A stretch of DNA of 64,000 nt from Aphrocallistes beatrix (Eukaryota; Porifera; Hexactinellida; Sceptrulophora; Aphrocallistidae). Location of the stretch: assembly GCA_963281255.1 (NCBI GenBank), contig OY725496.1, positions 1,798,001 to 1,862,000 on the forward strand, read 5' to 3'. Below the pieces are notes generated by a model, which saw only the letters and a list, made by a program, of their open reading frames with translations, was not told the DNA's origin and searched no databases. A program made the translations under genes and the position numbers. This document shows, one piece after another, positions 1-11,489 of this stretch. Within the stretch, counting starts at the first letter, position 1, and every line of letters begins with the position of its first letter.

Positions 1-76
1 CCAGAAATGTCTCGGCAAATATTATGTTTAAACAAGGCTTTTTACAAATTTAAAATTAGGTAGATATCATCTCTAA
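1..76. other. unassigned AT-rich flank
   Basis: Short AT-rich stretch before the degenerate first TTAA-A terminus. No gene, repeat or motif was recognised. Confidence 0.4.
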
Positions 77-150
77 AGAATATCGCCCGCAAAAAAACAT
101 TAGATTATGCTTACAGCAAACGATGAAAGGAGAGCTATAAGAAATGTTAA

Positions 151-1355
151 GGTTGGTGTTTCTTATGGGAAACTTGTTTTTACTAAAAATGTGCCCAAAT
201 TTTTATCAATTTTTGATCCTTATAGGGGTTATAAACAATACTTTCGATTTTTATAACTCCAGCCCCAATATTTCGGCACTTTGAGCCACTTGTATCACCT
301 AGTGTCGCTCTGAAAACGAGACATTTTGAGTGCGAAATGTCCCACAGCTATAACTTCTTTTAACAGTGCCAGATCATCTTTTTAATGTTGAATTCATGCT
401 CAGCACTAGATTTCCAGCAAATTGAAATAAATATTGACCGTATTTGGAAACATATTTGTTTGACCGTGCCTAGCAACGGCCAGGAATTTTTTCACATTCC
501 TGGCCGTTGCAAGAAACAGGCAACCAAAATATTCTCCAAATATGGTCAATATATATGTCAAATTGCTGGAAATTTAGTGCTGAGCACGAATTCAGTATTA
601 AAATAACGATCTGGCATGGTCAAATAAAGTTATAGATATGGGATTTCGGATACTATCGGATGTGGTCATTTTTGGGTCCCAGTCATAACTGACAACTTTT
701 TCACACTTATGGAGGTGTCATGATGTTAAAATTTTTGATATGCCATATTTTGAGGTTAAGTACTACTATAAGTTGTTAATTAAGGATGTTTGGATGTTAT
801 TAAATATTAGGATACAGCAAAAACTAATGAAAATCAAGCCTTTGCGAAGAAAATTGCTTTGTAGCCTTTTTTTAGCACTTCAAAAAATCAATTTTACAAA
901 GGAGGTATCTTTAGTTACAAAGGTCGTAGAGTAAAAAACTCGACGGTTTTGGAAAGATCTCGTCACGTAGAACAAAATGTTAAAGACAGATATACGATAT
1001 TCTACTTTAGAAAACGTTAAAATATTTTTCCTTATGAAAATCTGCTTCTAAATATTGCACCAACGAAATTGGATAGAAAATTTTAATTAGGTTAAAATTG
1101 AAAATTTATTTTCTATTATTTTCTTTATTTAACCATATCGTACAAGAATAATTGAGTAAAGTATGCATGCCATTGAAGTTTCCTTGAATGTCCTCTATAA
1201 ATTAGGTGAGGTAAGTAAGTGAGATAACTTTTTGCTTCTTGAGCTCCCAAAAGGTGTATTTTGCGTATAACTCATCGAGAACAGTTTCCACAAAAGATTT
1301 CTGGAGAAAAATAATGGAAAACTTTTTGAGTTAGTTCTCGTAGGAAACACCAACC
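151..1355 (+). mobile_element. TTAA-B copy B1
   Basis: A 1205-bp non-autonomous element with short inverted ends (GGTTGGTGTTTC at the left, GAAACACCAACC at the right), bounded by TTAA at 147-150 and 1356-1359. It contains a ~220-bp hairpin (about 385-605) and no transposase. The intact site at 360-363 (TTAA within CTTCTTTTAACAGTGCC) is the empty equivalent of the place where copy B3 received an A element. Confidence 0.85.
385..605. repeat. hairpin inside TTAA-B
   Basis: Two ~95-bp arms pair across a short loop near 490. The left arm carries CTCAGCACTAGATTTCCAG and the right arm its near-complement CTGGAAATTTAGTGCTGAG. The inner stem repeats GGCCAGGAAT/ATTCCTGGCC. The same hairpin recurs in B2 (~1600-1820) and B3 (~4750-4970), and diverged forms lie near 26240-26400 and 42000-42110. 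A small open frame across it is an accident of the palindrome. Confidence 0.8.
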
Positions 1356-1359
1356 TTAA

Positions 1360-2575
1360 GGTTGGTGTTTCCCATGCGAAACTTGTTTTTTATTATAAAT
1401 GTGCCCAAATTGCTTTTTTATCATTTTTAGATCCTTATAGGGGTTCTAAAAAATAATCCCGATTTTTATAACTCCAGCCCCAATATTTCGCCACTTTGAG
1501 CCACTTGTATCACCTGGTGTCGCTCTAAAAACGACACATTTCAAATGCGAAATGTCCCACAGCTATAACCTCTTTCAAAAGTGTCAGATCATCTTTTTAA
1601 TGCTGAATTCATGCTCAGAACTAGATTTCCAGCAATTTGATATATATATTGGCCATATTTGGAAACATTTTTGTTTGACCGTGCCTAGCAACGGACAGAA
1701 ATTTTTTAACATTCCTGACCGTTGCTAGGAAAAGGCAACCAAAAATATTTCCAAATATGGTCAATATATATATCAAATTGCTGGAAATTTAGTGCTGAGT
1801 ACGAATTCAGTATTCAAATAACGACCTGGCATAGTCAAATAAAGTTATAGGTATGGGATTTCGGCGGAAACTGTCGGACATGGTCATTTTTGGGCCCCCA
1901 GTGATAACTGTCAACTTTTTCACACTTTTGAAGGTGACATGATGTTAAAATATTTGATATGTCATATTTTGAAGTTAAGTATTACTATAAGTTGTTGATT
2001 TAGGATGTTTTGATGTTATTTATTATCAGAATACAGTAAAAACAAATGGAAATCAAGCCTTTCCGAAGAAAATTGCTTTGTAGCCAGTATTAGCACTTAA
2101 AAAAATCAATTTACAAAGGAGGAATCTCTAGTTACAAAGGTCGTAGAGTTAAAAACTCGACGGTTTTAGAAAGATCTCGTCACGTAGAACAAAATGATAG
2201 AGACAGATTTTTGATATTCTACTTTAGAAAAAAGTTAAAATATTTTTCCTTACGAAAATCTGCCTCTAAATTTTTATAAACGAAATTTGAAAGAAAAAAT
2301 TATTTGGGTTAAAATTGAAAATTCTATTCCTATTATTTTCTTTATTCAACCATTTTGTGCAAGAATAATTGAGTAAAAGAGGCATAAGGCATTAAAGTTT
2401 CCTTGAATGTCCTCTATAAATTAGGTCATTTGGGAAAAAAAAAAATTTTCTCTTACTTCTTGGGCTCCCGAAAAGTGTATTTTTGCAGATAACTCATCGA
2501 GAATAGTTTCCACCAAAAATTTCAGGATAAAATAATGAAAACTTTTAAAGTTAGTTCTGGAAGGAAACACCAACC
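1360..2575 (+). mobile_element. TTAA-B copy B2, direct tandem of B1
   Basis: A 1216-bp element of the same family and orientation as B1, separated from it only by one TTAA (1356-1359) and followed by TTAA at 2576-2579. The arrangement is TTAA-B1-TTAA-B2-TTAA. Internal order and hairpin match B1 throughout with scattered substitutions, so this is a second copy and not a partial duplication. Confidence 0.85.
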
Positions 2576-3059
2576 TTAAGGTGGACACGTATCTCTCTCT
2601 AGAAACACTCGTGCAATCCAAACTGCTTTTGAATTTTATTTCTAGTTTTTGAGATACAGCGTCTCGAAGTCTGTTTTTTCGTCTTTCGCTCGCACATCCT
2701 AATAGTAGACCCCCGGCCACTCAAAATATTTTTACGACATGCCAAGGAAACAAATGCTCCCTAATTTGGATCATAGATAGTCTATCATATTTGCAACTTT
2801 GATAGGATCAAAAGAAAGCTAAAATGACAAAAATTATAAATTTTAAATGGGTCTGAAGAAAAAGCATCAAAAATCCACGAAAAAAGGCGATTCTTTTGCT
2901 AAATCAGCAATAATATCACGTGAATGTGAAGGTCTTAATCCCCAAAAGATATCAACGTAGTGCAACAAATACAAGTTTTTAGAAATCCATTACTTGAAGT
3001 AATTACATGAAACTTGTTTATCGTTTGTAACAGGTCCTGTAATAAACACATAAAAAGCT

Positions 3060-3267
3060 CAAAAGGTGTTGGCCGTTATAGACAGGTAATGGCCGTTATA
3101 CACAGTTCTAGAGTTAGTAAGGGACTACAAACAGGTGGCCGCTGGCCGCGTTGAGCAGGTGACCGCTATACACAGGTTCAATATTATGGAATTTCGGATT
3201 GGACTGTTCATTGATGCTATAGACAGGTGACCATTATATAGAGTGGCTGTTATAGCAGGTTCGACTG
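3060..3267 (-). repeat. degenerate mariner/pogo-like MITE inside A1
   Basis: Four imperfect repeats of the type GGCCGTTATAGACAGGT end in CAGGTTCGACTG followed by TA at 3268-3269. Read from the right end it starts CAGTCGAACCTGCTATAAC, a terminus typical of short Tc1/mariner/pogo relatives. The left terminus is not clear. Confidence 0.5.
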
Positions 3268-3982
3268 TATATAGTATATAAATATACATTAATCGACTTT
3301 TATAGTATTGATGTAGAGTTATTAAGAATAAATAAAATAATTCACTGCCTTTTATTAGCATTTATAGTGATGATTCAGATACATTCCAACCAAATTTTGG
3401 GGAAAATAGTAAAAGTACACTGAAAATCCAAAGGTTTCCTTGAGGGCCCTAATCCCAAATATTATGATCTAATTCGAACAATAATTAATATTCCTAGCAC
3501 TACAAAGCATAATCATTTTAGAATGAATCAAGAGCTTTTAAAAAATATATTAGTTTGTTAGAAAGAGAGTCTACGACTTTAGTTTCCAAGTTAGGATTGT
3601 TGAAAAATGCTACGTCATCACATGTTAAAGATTTATCAATTTTTATCAATTATTCATATACGCGTATATACCGTTATAAAAAGTATATTAGTAATTGAGA
3701 ACTAAGAATTTGGGGCTATATCTACAGAGATAGAGAGATATCTATTTTGGACCCTAAATGGGGGGTTTTGACCGAATATGGGTGGTCCAAGGCCATAAAT
3801 CTCAAAATAATTATGAAAAGTGCTCCAATCTTTCTGCATACACTATTAACGACTATTGTATTTGCATAATAGCCACATTAGGACACATACTTCATGACTA
3901 GATTCGCCATTTTCAAATATATTCAAAGTTCTCCATAGAATTTCAATTACATTAAAGTCAATGATAAGTCGTGAAACATTAA

Positions 3983-6900
3983 GGTTGGTGTTTCCTTCCA
4001 GAACTAACTTTAAAAGTTTTCATTATTCTCTCCTGAATTTTTTTGTGGAAACTATTCTCGATGAGTTATCTGCAAAATTACACTTTTCGGGAGCACAAGA
4101 AGTAAGAGAAAAATTATTTTTTTCCCAAATGACCTAATTTATAGAGGACATTCAAGGAAACTTCAATGCCTTATGCCTCTTTTACTCAATTATTCTTGCA
4201 CAAAATGGTTGAATCAAGAAAATAATAGGAATAGAATTTTCAATTTTAACCAAAATAATTTTTTCTTTCAAATTTCGTTTATACAAAATTTAGAGGCAGA
4301 TTTTCGTAAGGAAAAATATTTTAACTTTTTTCAAATGTAGAATATCAAAAATCTGTCTCTATCATTTTGTTTTACGTGACGAGATCTTTCTAAAACCGTC
4401 GAGTTTTTAACTCTACGACCTTTGTAACTAGAGATTCCTCCTTTGTAAAATTGATTTTTTTGAGTGCTAAAAACAGGCTACAAAGCAATTTTCTTCGGAA
4501 AGGCTTGATTTCCATTAGTTTTTACTGTATTCTGATAATAAATAACATCAAAACATCCTAAATCAACAACTTATAGTAGTACTTAACTTCAAAATATGAC
4601 ATATCAAATTTTTTCAAATCATGACACCTTCAAAAGTGTGAAAAAGTTGACAGTTATCACTGGGGGCTCAAAAATGACCATGTCCGATGGTTTCCGCCGA
4701 AATCCCATACCAATACCTTTATTCGACTATGCCAGGTCGTTATTTTAATACTGAATTCGTACTCAACATTAAATTTCCAGCAATTTGATATATATATTGA
4801 CCATATTTGGAAATATTTTTGGTTGCCTTTTCCTAGCAACGGTCAGGAATGTTAAAAAATTCCTGGCCGTTGCTAGGCACGGTCAAACAAAAATGTTTCC
4901 AAATATGGTCAATATATATATCAAATTGCTGGAAATCTAGTGCTGAGAATGAATTCAACATTAAAAAGATGATCTGGCACTGTTAAGGATACCGCCCTCG
5001 AAAAACATCGCAAAACATTAAAAAAAATTGTGGAATTATTTATTGTCAATTCCATCGGATTATTGAGTAGTCTACCATCTAATCGTACTTGTTGGACGGT
5101 ATTTATTTTGATATTCTAGAACTGGGCACCTAAAGCTCAGGCGTACTAAAAATCGGAAAGTTATTCGTGATTTTGCGGGGCATTCATCAATTATTTTCTA
5201 ACTTATCTGATATTTTTTCAATTATACGAACCTCAAAATGGTTTTGGCCCCTTTAAATATTATAAAACAGATGAATTTAGAAAAAGAGGCACCTGAAATC
5301 CAATCAAAAATATCTTTATGAGGGACTTCATTTCTAAAATGCTCGGGAAATGGCCGTTGTGATATTAGCTATTGTGTTTGAAAAAAATTCTGAACATTTT
5401 AAAAAAAAGTTTGTTCAGATCGGACCATTAGTTCGTAAGTTATAGTATATTGTAGGTAAAGTTCGGACATCAAACCACTCTATGGCCCCCAAAGTGCTCG
5501 ATGTCAATGCTTAAAACTATTGAAGATATATAATCTATAATAATCTTAAATGAAAGGATATATATGATAATATATAGGTTCCTCAAACATCTCTTTGTCA
5601 AAAAGTAAATATTTCTTGACTAATCATCGTTTTTGTTGTAATACAAATTCTATGGAGAACTTTGAATATATTAGAAAATGGTGAATCTTGTCATGAAATA
5701 AGTTCCCAAAAGTAGCTATTATACTCAAAAAACTATGCAGTAGTCACTAGCAATGTATACAGAAACTTTGAAGCACCCAACATGATTATTTTGGAAGTTC
5801 AAAGCATTTATCTCCAAATTTCGGTCAAAGCCCCCCCATTTATGGTCCAAAAACAGATTCCTCCATATCTCGGGAAATATACACCAAAATTCTTAGCTCT
5901 CAATTCCTAATACACTTTTCAAGACGGTATATATCTGATTCTTAAATAATAAATGTACTACATGGAATGGAATGCTAAGTTTCAAATTTTTATCACGTGA
6001 TGACGTAGCATTTTTCGAAAATCCTAACTTGAAAACTAAAAGTCGTAGACTCTCGCTCTAACTTCCCAATATACTTTTTGGTAGCTCTTTATTCATTCTA
6101 AACCGATGAATTATACATTGTACTGCTAGGAATATGATTTACATTCCCTAATTGGTTCAAAATATTCGGGGTTAGGGGCCTCAAGGTAATTTGTGAATTT
6201 TCAGTATAATTTTGCTATTTTCACCAAAATCTGTTGGAATACATCTAATTCATTAGTATACACGCGATTAAATGTCCATGGATGCTTTTATTTTTCGTTA
6301 ATAGCTCATTTTACATCGTTCTTACCATCAAAACTTCAAATCCCTATATCTCGGGACTTTAAAATTCCAAAATTGACCGTCTTTCAAAAATTTTAACTCA
6401 AAATTGCTTTTTGATATTTTATAAATTTGTGATTTTATTGCTGATTTGCAAAGAAAATCGGGCTTTTTTCGCCGTTTTTTGGCCCTTTTTATTCGGACAC
6501 CGATAAAATTTACAATTTTTAAAATTTTAACTTTCTTTTGGTCCTATGAAGTGGCAAATATGATAGACTATCTATGAATAAATTTTCGAAGCATTTGATC
6601 CAAACATGTGCTTTAAAAAAATCACAGAGTGCAGGAGGGCTTACCATTAAGATGTGCTAGGGAAAAACGGAAAAAACCGACTTTGAGACGCTGTAATTCA
6701 AAAACTAGAAATGTGAACCAAAAACTGTTTGGCATGTCTCAATATTTTTTAATTGCACTACCTGCCCACGCTTAACATCTTATATATCTCTATTCTTGAT
6801 ATATGCTGTAAGCCAAACCTATGGATTTTTCACGGGCGGTATCCTTAAAAGAAGTTATAGGTGTGTGACATTTCGCATTTAAAATGTGTCGTTTTTAGAG

Positions 6901-7063
6901 CGACACCAGGTGATACAAGTGGCTCAAAGTGGCGAAATATTGGGGCTGGAGTTATAAAAATCGGGATTATTGTTTAGAACCCCTATAAGGATCTAAAAAT
7001 GATAAAACAGCAATTTGGGCACTTTTTTAATAAAAAACAAGTTTCGCATGGGAAACACCAACC
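3983..7063 (-). mobile_element. TTAA-B copy B3, split by A2
   Basis: Reverse-orientation B element flanked by TTAA at 3979-3982 and 7064-7067. It is inserted in A1 and interrupted by A2 at 4987-6844. Without A2 and one TTAA its length is about 1219 bp, equal to B1 and B2. The halves join at CACTG-TTAA-AAGAAG, matching the uninterrupted site in B1. Confidence 0.88.
4987..6844 (-). mobile_element. TTAA-A copy A2, nested in B3
   Basis: A complete 1858-bp A element bounded by TTAA at 4983-4986 and 6845-6848, with termini GGATACCGCCCTCG and CACGGGCGGTATCC. It is nearly identical, inverted, to the copy at 16671-18600: a 67-codon accidental open frame at 6193-6396 translates identically at 17189-17392. 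It is the youngest layer of this nest. Confidence 0.9.
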
Positions 7064-7592
7064 TTAATTTTTTGACAAAGAGATGTTTGATGAAACCATA
7101 TATTATCGTTTATTTCCTTTCATTTAAGATTATAATATATTATATACCTTCAATAGTTTTTAATATTGGACACATCGCCCTCTTTCGGGACCATAGAGAG
7201 GTTTTATGCCTGAAATTTAACAATAATAAGTGAAAACTCACGAATAAATGGTCGGATCTGATCAATTTTTTTGAAATGCTCAGAATTTTAATAATGAAAT
7301 CCTGTATACTAGAGCTATTTTGATAGGATTTATTGGCCTTTCTTCTAAATCTTTATGTCGTATAATCTCCAAAGTGGTGAAAACAATGTTGAGGTCCATT
7401 TCATTAAAAAGATACCAAATAAGTAAAAAACTAATTGATGAATGCATCGAAAAACCTCCAATAATTTTCAACTTTTTTGTAACGCTAAACTTTAGTGTTT
7501 TACTTTAGGGTTAAATCTAAATAATTACCGTCCAAACTTTAGGGTTAAATCTAAATAAATACCGTCCAACTAGTACGATTAGGTCCTACCGA

Positions 7593-8068
7593 CCCACCGA
7601 CCTAACTATAAGTTATATAAGTATGGTGGGAAGAACTACATCTATAAAGACCTGCTAGGGTGAATGTAACGTCATCACATCATTTGAGGGGAGTAATATT
7701 AGTGTAGGGGATTAAATGGCACAAAAAAATTACCCGGGCCAATTTTTACTTGGACCACTTTTAGCCGGCAAAATTGGACCCATGGATCAATTTTAATACC
7801 GGACCGAATTTTTCCTGACATAACTCCAAGACATCACATCGTGGAGGCGACTGGAAAAGGAGCAGTTTAGATAATGTATGCCAACATCCGGGATCCGAGA
7901 GGTTCCAAGGTTCAGCTCGAGACTATCATGCTGCCTAAGTTATCGATATGGCCTGCTTCACCGAGATGATCATTATTCCTTTGATTGAGTATCTAACGGA
8001 GAGCCCCAGATGGGTAGATTGATGGTCCGTCGTGACGATGACTTGATTAAAAATTGGAGCCTAACGAT
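7593..8068 (+). other. coding-like flank of the 8.07-kb insertion, unidentified
   Basis: A stretch less AT-rich than the surrounding repeats. Open reading is visible in short runs (for example from about 7989 to the target duplication at 8060-8068) and continues in phase on the far side of the inserted element at 8634-8840. I do not recognise the protein; it may be a host pseudogene or part of an older mobile element. Confidence 0.3.
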
Positions 8069-8624
8069 GGGGCGCCTGCATTAGTTCGAATTTGGACAGT
8101 TGGCATTAGTTCGACAGTAATTTCAGACAGTTGGCATTAGTTCGACAGTAATTTCAGACAGTTGGCATTAGTTCGACAGTAATTTCAGACAGTTGGCATT
8201 AGTTCGACAGTAATTTCAGACAGTTGGCATTAGTTCGGCAATAATTTCAGACAGTTGGCATTAGTTCAAATTCTGTATGTAGTCGTTAGTTCTATATGAT
8301 CAATTCTTGATTTTTGTTCATTGTTATGCTTCCAAACCTCACAAAATTAAAATGCCACTTTCACGGTCAATTTGACATTGTTTCAAACTTAAAATGCCTA
8401 CTTTCAAGGTCAATTTGACATTGTTTCAAACTTAAAATGCCTACTTTCACTTTCTGCGATTATTTTCTCCGCAACCATATTTCTGTTAACGAATGTCTAC
8501 TCTCTATAAAATAGAGTAGAACTAATGACAGGTCTCCTAATTATGAGTAGAACTAATGCCAACTGTCTGAAATTATTGTCGAACTAATGCCAACTGTCCA
8601 AATTCGAACTAATGCAGCGGCCCC
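8069..8624. mobile_element. Mutator-like MITE with 31-bp tandem repeats
   Basis: A 556-bp element with inverted termini (GGGGCGCCTGCATTAG left; CTAATGCAGCGGCCCC right) and a 9-bp target duplication CCTAACGAT at 8060-8068 and 8625-8633. Nine-base duplications are characteristic of Mutator-like elements. The left side carries about six 31-bp units (GGCATTAGTTCGACAGTAAT and flanks) at 8100-8265, while the right side has only one or two inverted units. A ~48-bp unit is also duplicated near 8340-8450. Confidence 0.85.
8100..8265 (+). repeat. 31-bp subterminal tandem repeat
   Basis: Successive TTGGCATTAGTTCG starts are spaced exactly 31 bases apart, with almost no divergence in the first four units. 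Units are directly adjacent without unique spacers, and the array is part of the terminal inverted repeat of the surrounding element. Confidence 0.9.
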
Positions 8625-8633
8625 CCTAACGAT

Positions 8634-8844
8634 CTACTGGTACCGGCTTGATGGACATGGAGTTTGCATGCATCTTGCCGAGCCTGAGCCTAGAAGTGCA
8701 GATCAAGAAGCAAACAATGTGTTCAAAGAATTATTCGTGTTTGACAGTAATCTATCAGGTAAACCACTCCAATCGCGAATGAGAGAAGAGTATTCTGAGC
8801 TCAATGTCAGAATTGTGGAGCAGGCATACCGATCTAGCCCTTAA
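8634..8844 (+). pseudogene. unidentified coding fragment
   Basis: An open frame of about 70 codons lies directly downstream of the Mutator-like MITE and ends where an A element begins at 8841. Visible features are a Trp/Tyr/Arg-rich start (YWYRLDGHG), an acidic middle and no recognisable domain. The upstream flank is in phase with it. I do not recognise the family. Confidence 0.3.
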
Positions 8845-10088
8845 GGATACCGCTCGCGAGAAAATCTTCATTTTGGCTTGCAGTATATGTTAAAAAGGGA
8901 AATATAGCGTGGGCACTTATCGCCCCAAAATATGTTGTCGCAAGCAAACCGCTTTAGCTTCGCATTTCTAGTTTTTGAGTTAAAACATCTCAAAGTTGTT
9001 TATTTTCCCGTTTTTCGCTAGCACATCCTAATGCTAGACACAGCTGCATTCTGTATAAAGTTTGGAACATACTTTAAGAGCAAAACATACTATAAGAAAA
9101 AATTGAATCATAGAGTTTACCATATTTGCTACCCCATAGAACCAAAAGAAAGTTTAACCCTACTTGGACTTGGGGTCAAAGGTATAAATAGAAAATTCCC
9201 ACTTTCATTTTCACTTTCAGTTCACTTTCAATTAACTTTCACTTTCACTTCAACATTCCAAGTCCAATTAGGGTTAAAAGACAAAATATGTAAATTTTAT
9301 AGGGGTGTGAAAAGAAATTACCAGAAACTCCGAAAACGTCTTTTTTTTTTGTAAATCAGCAATTAATCACATAGCTATATGATATCGGAAATCGAATGGT
9401 CCTACGTTTATTGGATAATGAGAATGAACGAGGATTGAAATTTACAGCCCTCTATCTCAAAACAATTTTCTTTAATCATTTTAAAAACGGTCAATTTGAA
9501 ATTTTAAAGTCCCGAGATGTAGAATTTTAAATTAAATTTTAAAAACAAAGTAAATTGAGGCATTAAGGATAAAGAATAGCATTTACAGGTATATATTTCC
9601 GCATTTACACGAATTATTTTAACATATTCCAATCAAATTTGGGAGAATGTCAAAAGTAAGTTGAAATTCCATATATCTCTTTGAGGTCCCATATTCCGAA
9701 TATTCTAGATAATTGTGGATAATCATTCATATTACTATTACTATAAATAAATATATCTGTTTCTAATGAATAAGGAGCTTCTAAAGTGTATTAGGGAGTT
9801 AGAACAAGATTATACTACTTAGTTTCCGTGTGGATTTTCGAACAATGTATATTCCATTGTATGTAGAGCAATTATTATTATTTAAACATATATATACTTA
9901 TATAGAAAGTATATTTGCAATTGAGAGTTAGGAATTTGGCATTATATATTTACAGAGATAGAGAGATATCACTTTTGAAATCCAAATTGGGGGTTTTGAC
10001 TGAATCTGGAAGGTCAAAGCTAGAACTTCCAAAGTAATTACATATTGTCTTCAAAAATTTTTCTTCAAGTTTTTCGAAGGCGGTATCC
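8845..10088 (+). mobile_element. TTAA-A copy A3 (internally shortened, diverged)
   Basis: Begins GGATACCGCTCGCGAG after TTAA at 8841-8844 and ends TTCGAAGGCGGTATCC at 10088. The right target is decayed (ATTAG). At 1244 bp it lacks roughly 0.7 kb of the usual length, mostly from the right half. Landmarks shared with other copies include the GCTACGTCATCA-region homologue and the CTATCTCTGTAAAT-type stretch. Confidence 0.75.
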
Positions 10089-10258
10089 ATTAGTTCGGAG
10101 GTGGCTTCAAAGTCGACATGATGACTCGGGATCTTATAAACTACGGGAGGACATGCGTCTAGTTGGCATGATGTGGAGACTAGTCCCACCCGCTATACCT
10201 TATTTCATGGATCAGCTTCTACCGTCGGCAATGTTTTGGTCGAGCATTGACTACATAA
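10089..10258 (+). pseudogene. unidentified coding fragment between A3 and a pogo MITE
   Basis: An open frame of about 55 codons runs from the end of A3 to the pogo-like MITE at 10261. Its translation contains MRLVGMMWRLVPPAIPY and looks more protein-like than the surrounding repeats. It may continue the fragment at 8634-8844 but I could not identify either. No start or splice site can be assigned. Confidence 0.3.
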
Positions 10259-10260
10259 TA

Positions 10261-10673
10261 CAGTAGACCCTCGATTATCCGACACCTCGATTATCCGAAC
10301 AGTGTGTTCGAGTACCACTCATTTTATCAAATACTTTTCAATCGAATTTGTGAAAATAATGTGTCCGGATAACTGAAATATGTGTTCGGATAACTGAAAT
10401 AATGTGTTCGGATAACTGAAATAATGTGTTCGGATAATCAATTCCTTAAAAATGTATGTTCCAAAATTGTGCGTATCATTGTCAATTTGTTACGGTTATA
10501 CATACGTGTAAGTAGTATTCAAATCATAATACGTTCTTTAATAACATCTAAGTTGGTACATGCGCATTTAAGAGCGTAAAATACGTATTTCGCTTATCCG
10601 AACGATTTCACTTATCCGAACACCAATCTTTGAGGTAACAAACGGAGGTGTTCGGATAACCGAGGGTGTACTG
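10261..10673 (+). mobile_element. pogo/Tigger-like MITE, copy 1
   Basis: A 413-bp element with ends CAGTAGACCCTCGATTATCC and CGAGGGTGTACTG and the TA target duplicated at 10259-10260 and 10674-10675. These ends are typical of Tigger-type pogo relatives. Positions 10375-10440 hold about three ~22-bp tandem units (GTGTTCGGATAACTGAAA). No transposase. Confidence 0.88.
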
Positions 10674-11489
10674 TACTTTGGACTGTAAACTCTCCTACTC
10701 GGATCCATTGTGTATTATTGACATCTCGTAATTCACTCAAGTTAGACATGGGAAATCTATTATTGTAAAATAGGAAGTCATATTTTTGGAATCCATTAGT
10801 CATATTGGCTGACCTCAACTATGTGTGGAATGTGAGTTATGTGGTTTTCGCACCTGTTTCTCACAGATTTAAGAAACAATTTGGCGATATTCTGATCTGT
10901 TTTAAGCATATTTAAAAGCGTTATTAATGTATAATTTTGAAAGATAATAAAAAGGTGGGGACGGGATGTTTCGAAAAATATGATCTTTTCTAAAGGAGTG
11001 TTGTTACATTCCAGCGTTGATATGAAGCGCAATTTTACCATTTGAGCCTATTTCGTGAAAACCGTTATTGCTATACACTTTAAAATTTGAGTATATCTTA
11101 TATATTAAAATGCTAGGATTTTTTTAAAAAAATGTTTTTAATGTGTTTGTCCGAATTGATTGAAGAATTGGGAATTCATAGAGATATGAAATTGGCATGT
11201 AGGTGTCAAATGATATAACTACGATTAAGTTCTAAGATCTAAGCGAAATTTTCACACCTCTACAATAAAAATGGAAAAAAATTTTTACACCTTTTCTATA
11301 CAAAATAAATGACTACACTATCACAATAGAAATCATTGTACGACACTACAATAGATCGTCATTGTTATTAATAATTCAAAGCCACAACTTATGTTTGATA
11401 TCTTAAATGTATTATAGTGTATGGCAATAAAAAAGATTATGTGCATTTTTCACACCTTTAGACATATTTTCACACCATTTGATGAATTT

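Larger units (their letters stand above)
77..7592 (+). mobile_element. TTAA-A copy A1 (old, outer shell of the nest)
   Basis: Remnant of a non-autonomous TTAA-target DNA transposon, split into three pieces: about 77-146, 2580-3978 and 7068-7592. It begins with a decayed terminus (AATATCGCCCGC) followed by GCTTACAGC, which matches the better-preserved copies at 16671, 47633 and 62493. The pieces rejoin in the right order: GATG-TTAA before the tandem B copies and TTAA-GGTGGACACG after them match GATGTTAAGCGTGGGG at 62558. The last ~100 bp, including the 3' terminus, are lost near 7592. It carries a further mariner-like relic at about 3060-3267. There is no coding capacity; short open frames inside it are shared noncoding repeat sequence. 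The TTAA target and GG/CC ends suggest the Kolobok or piggyBac superfamily (inference). Confidence 0.75.

Noticed and set aside
6193-6396. 67-codon conserved open frame, identical at 17189-17392
   Set aside because: Conservation comes from two near-identical noncoding A elements; the frame is broken in A5 and A7 and has no coding features.
8100-8265. CRISPR-like array of 31-bp repeats
   Set aside because: Units are directly adjacent with no unique spacers, lie inside the terminal inverted repeat of a MITE, and the sequence is animal DNA.
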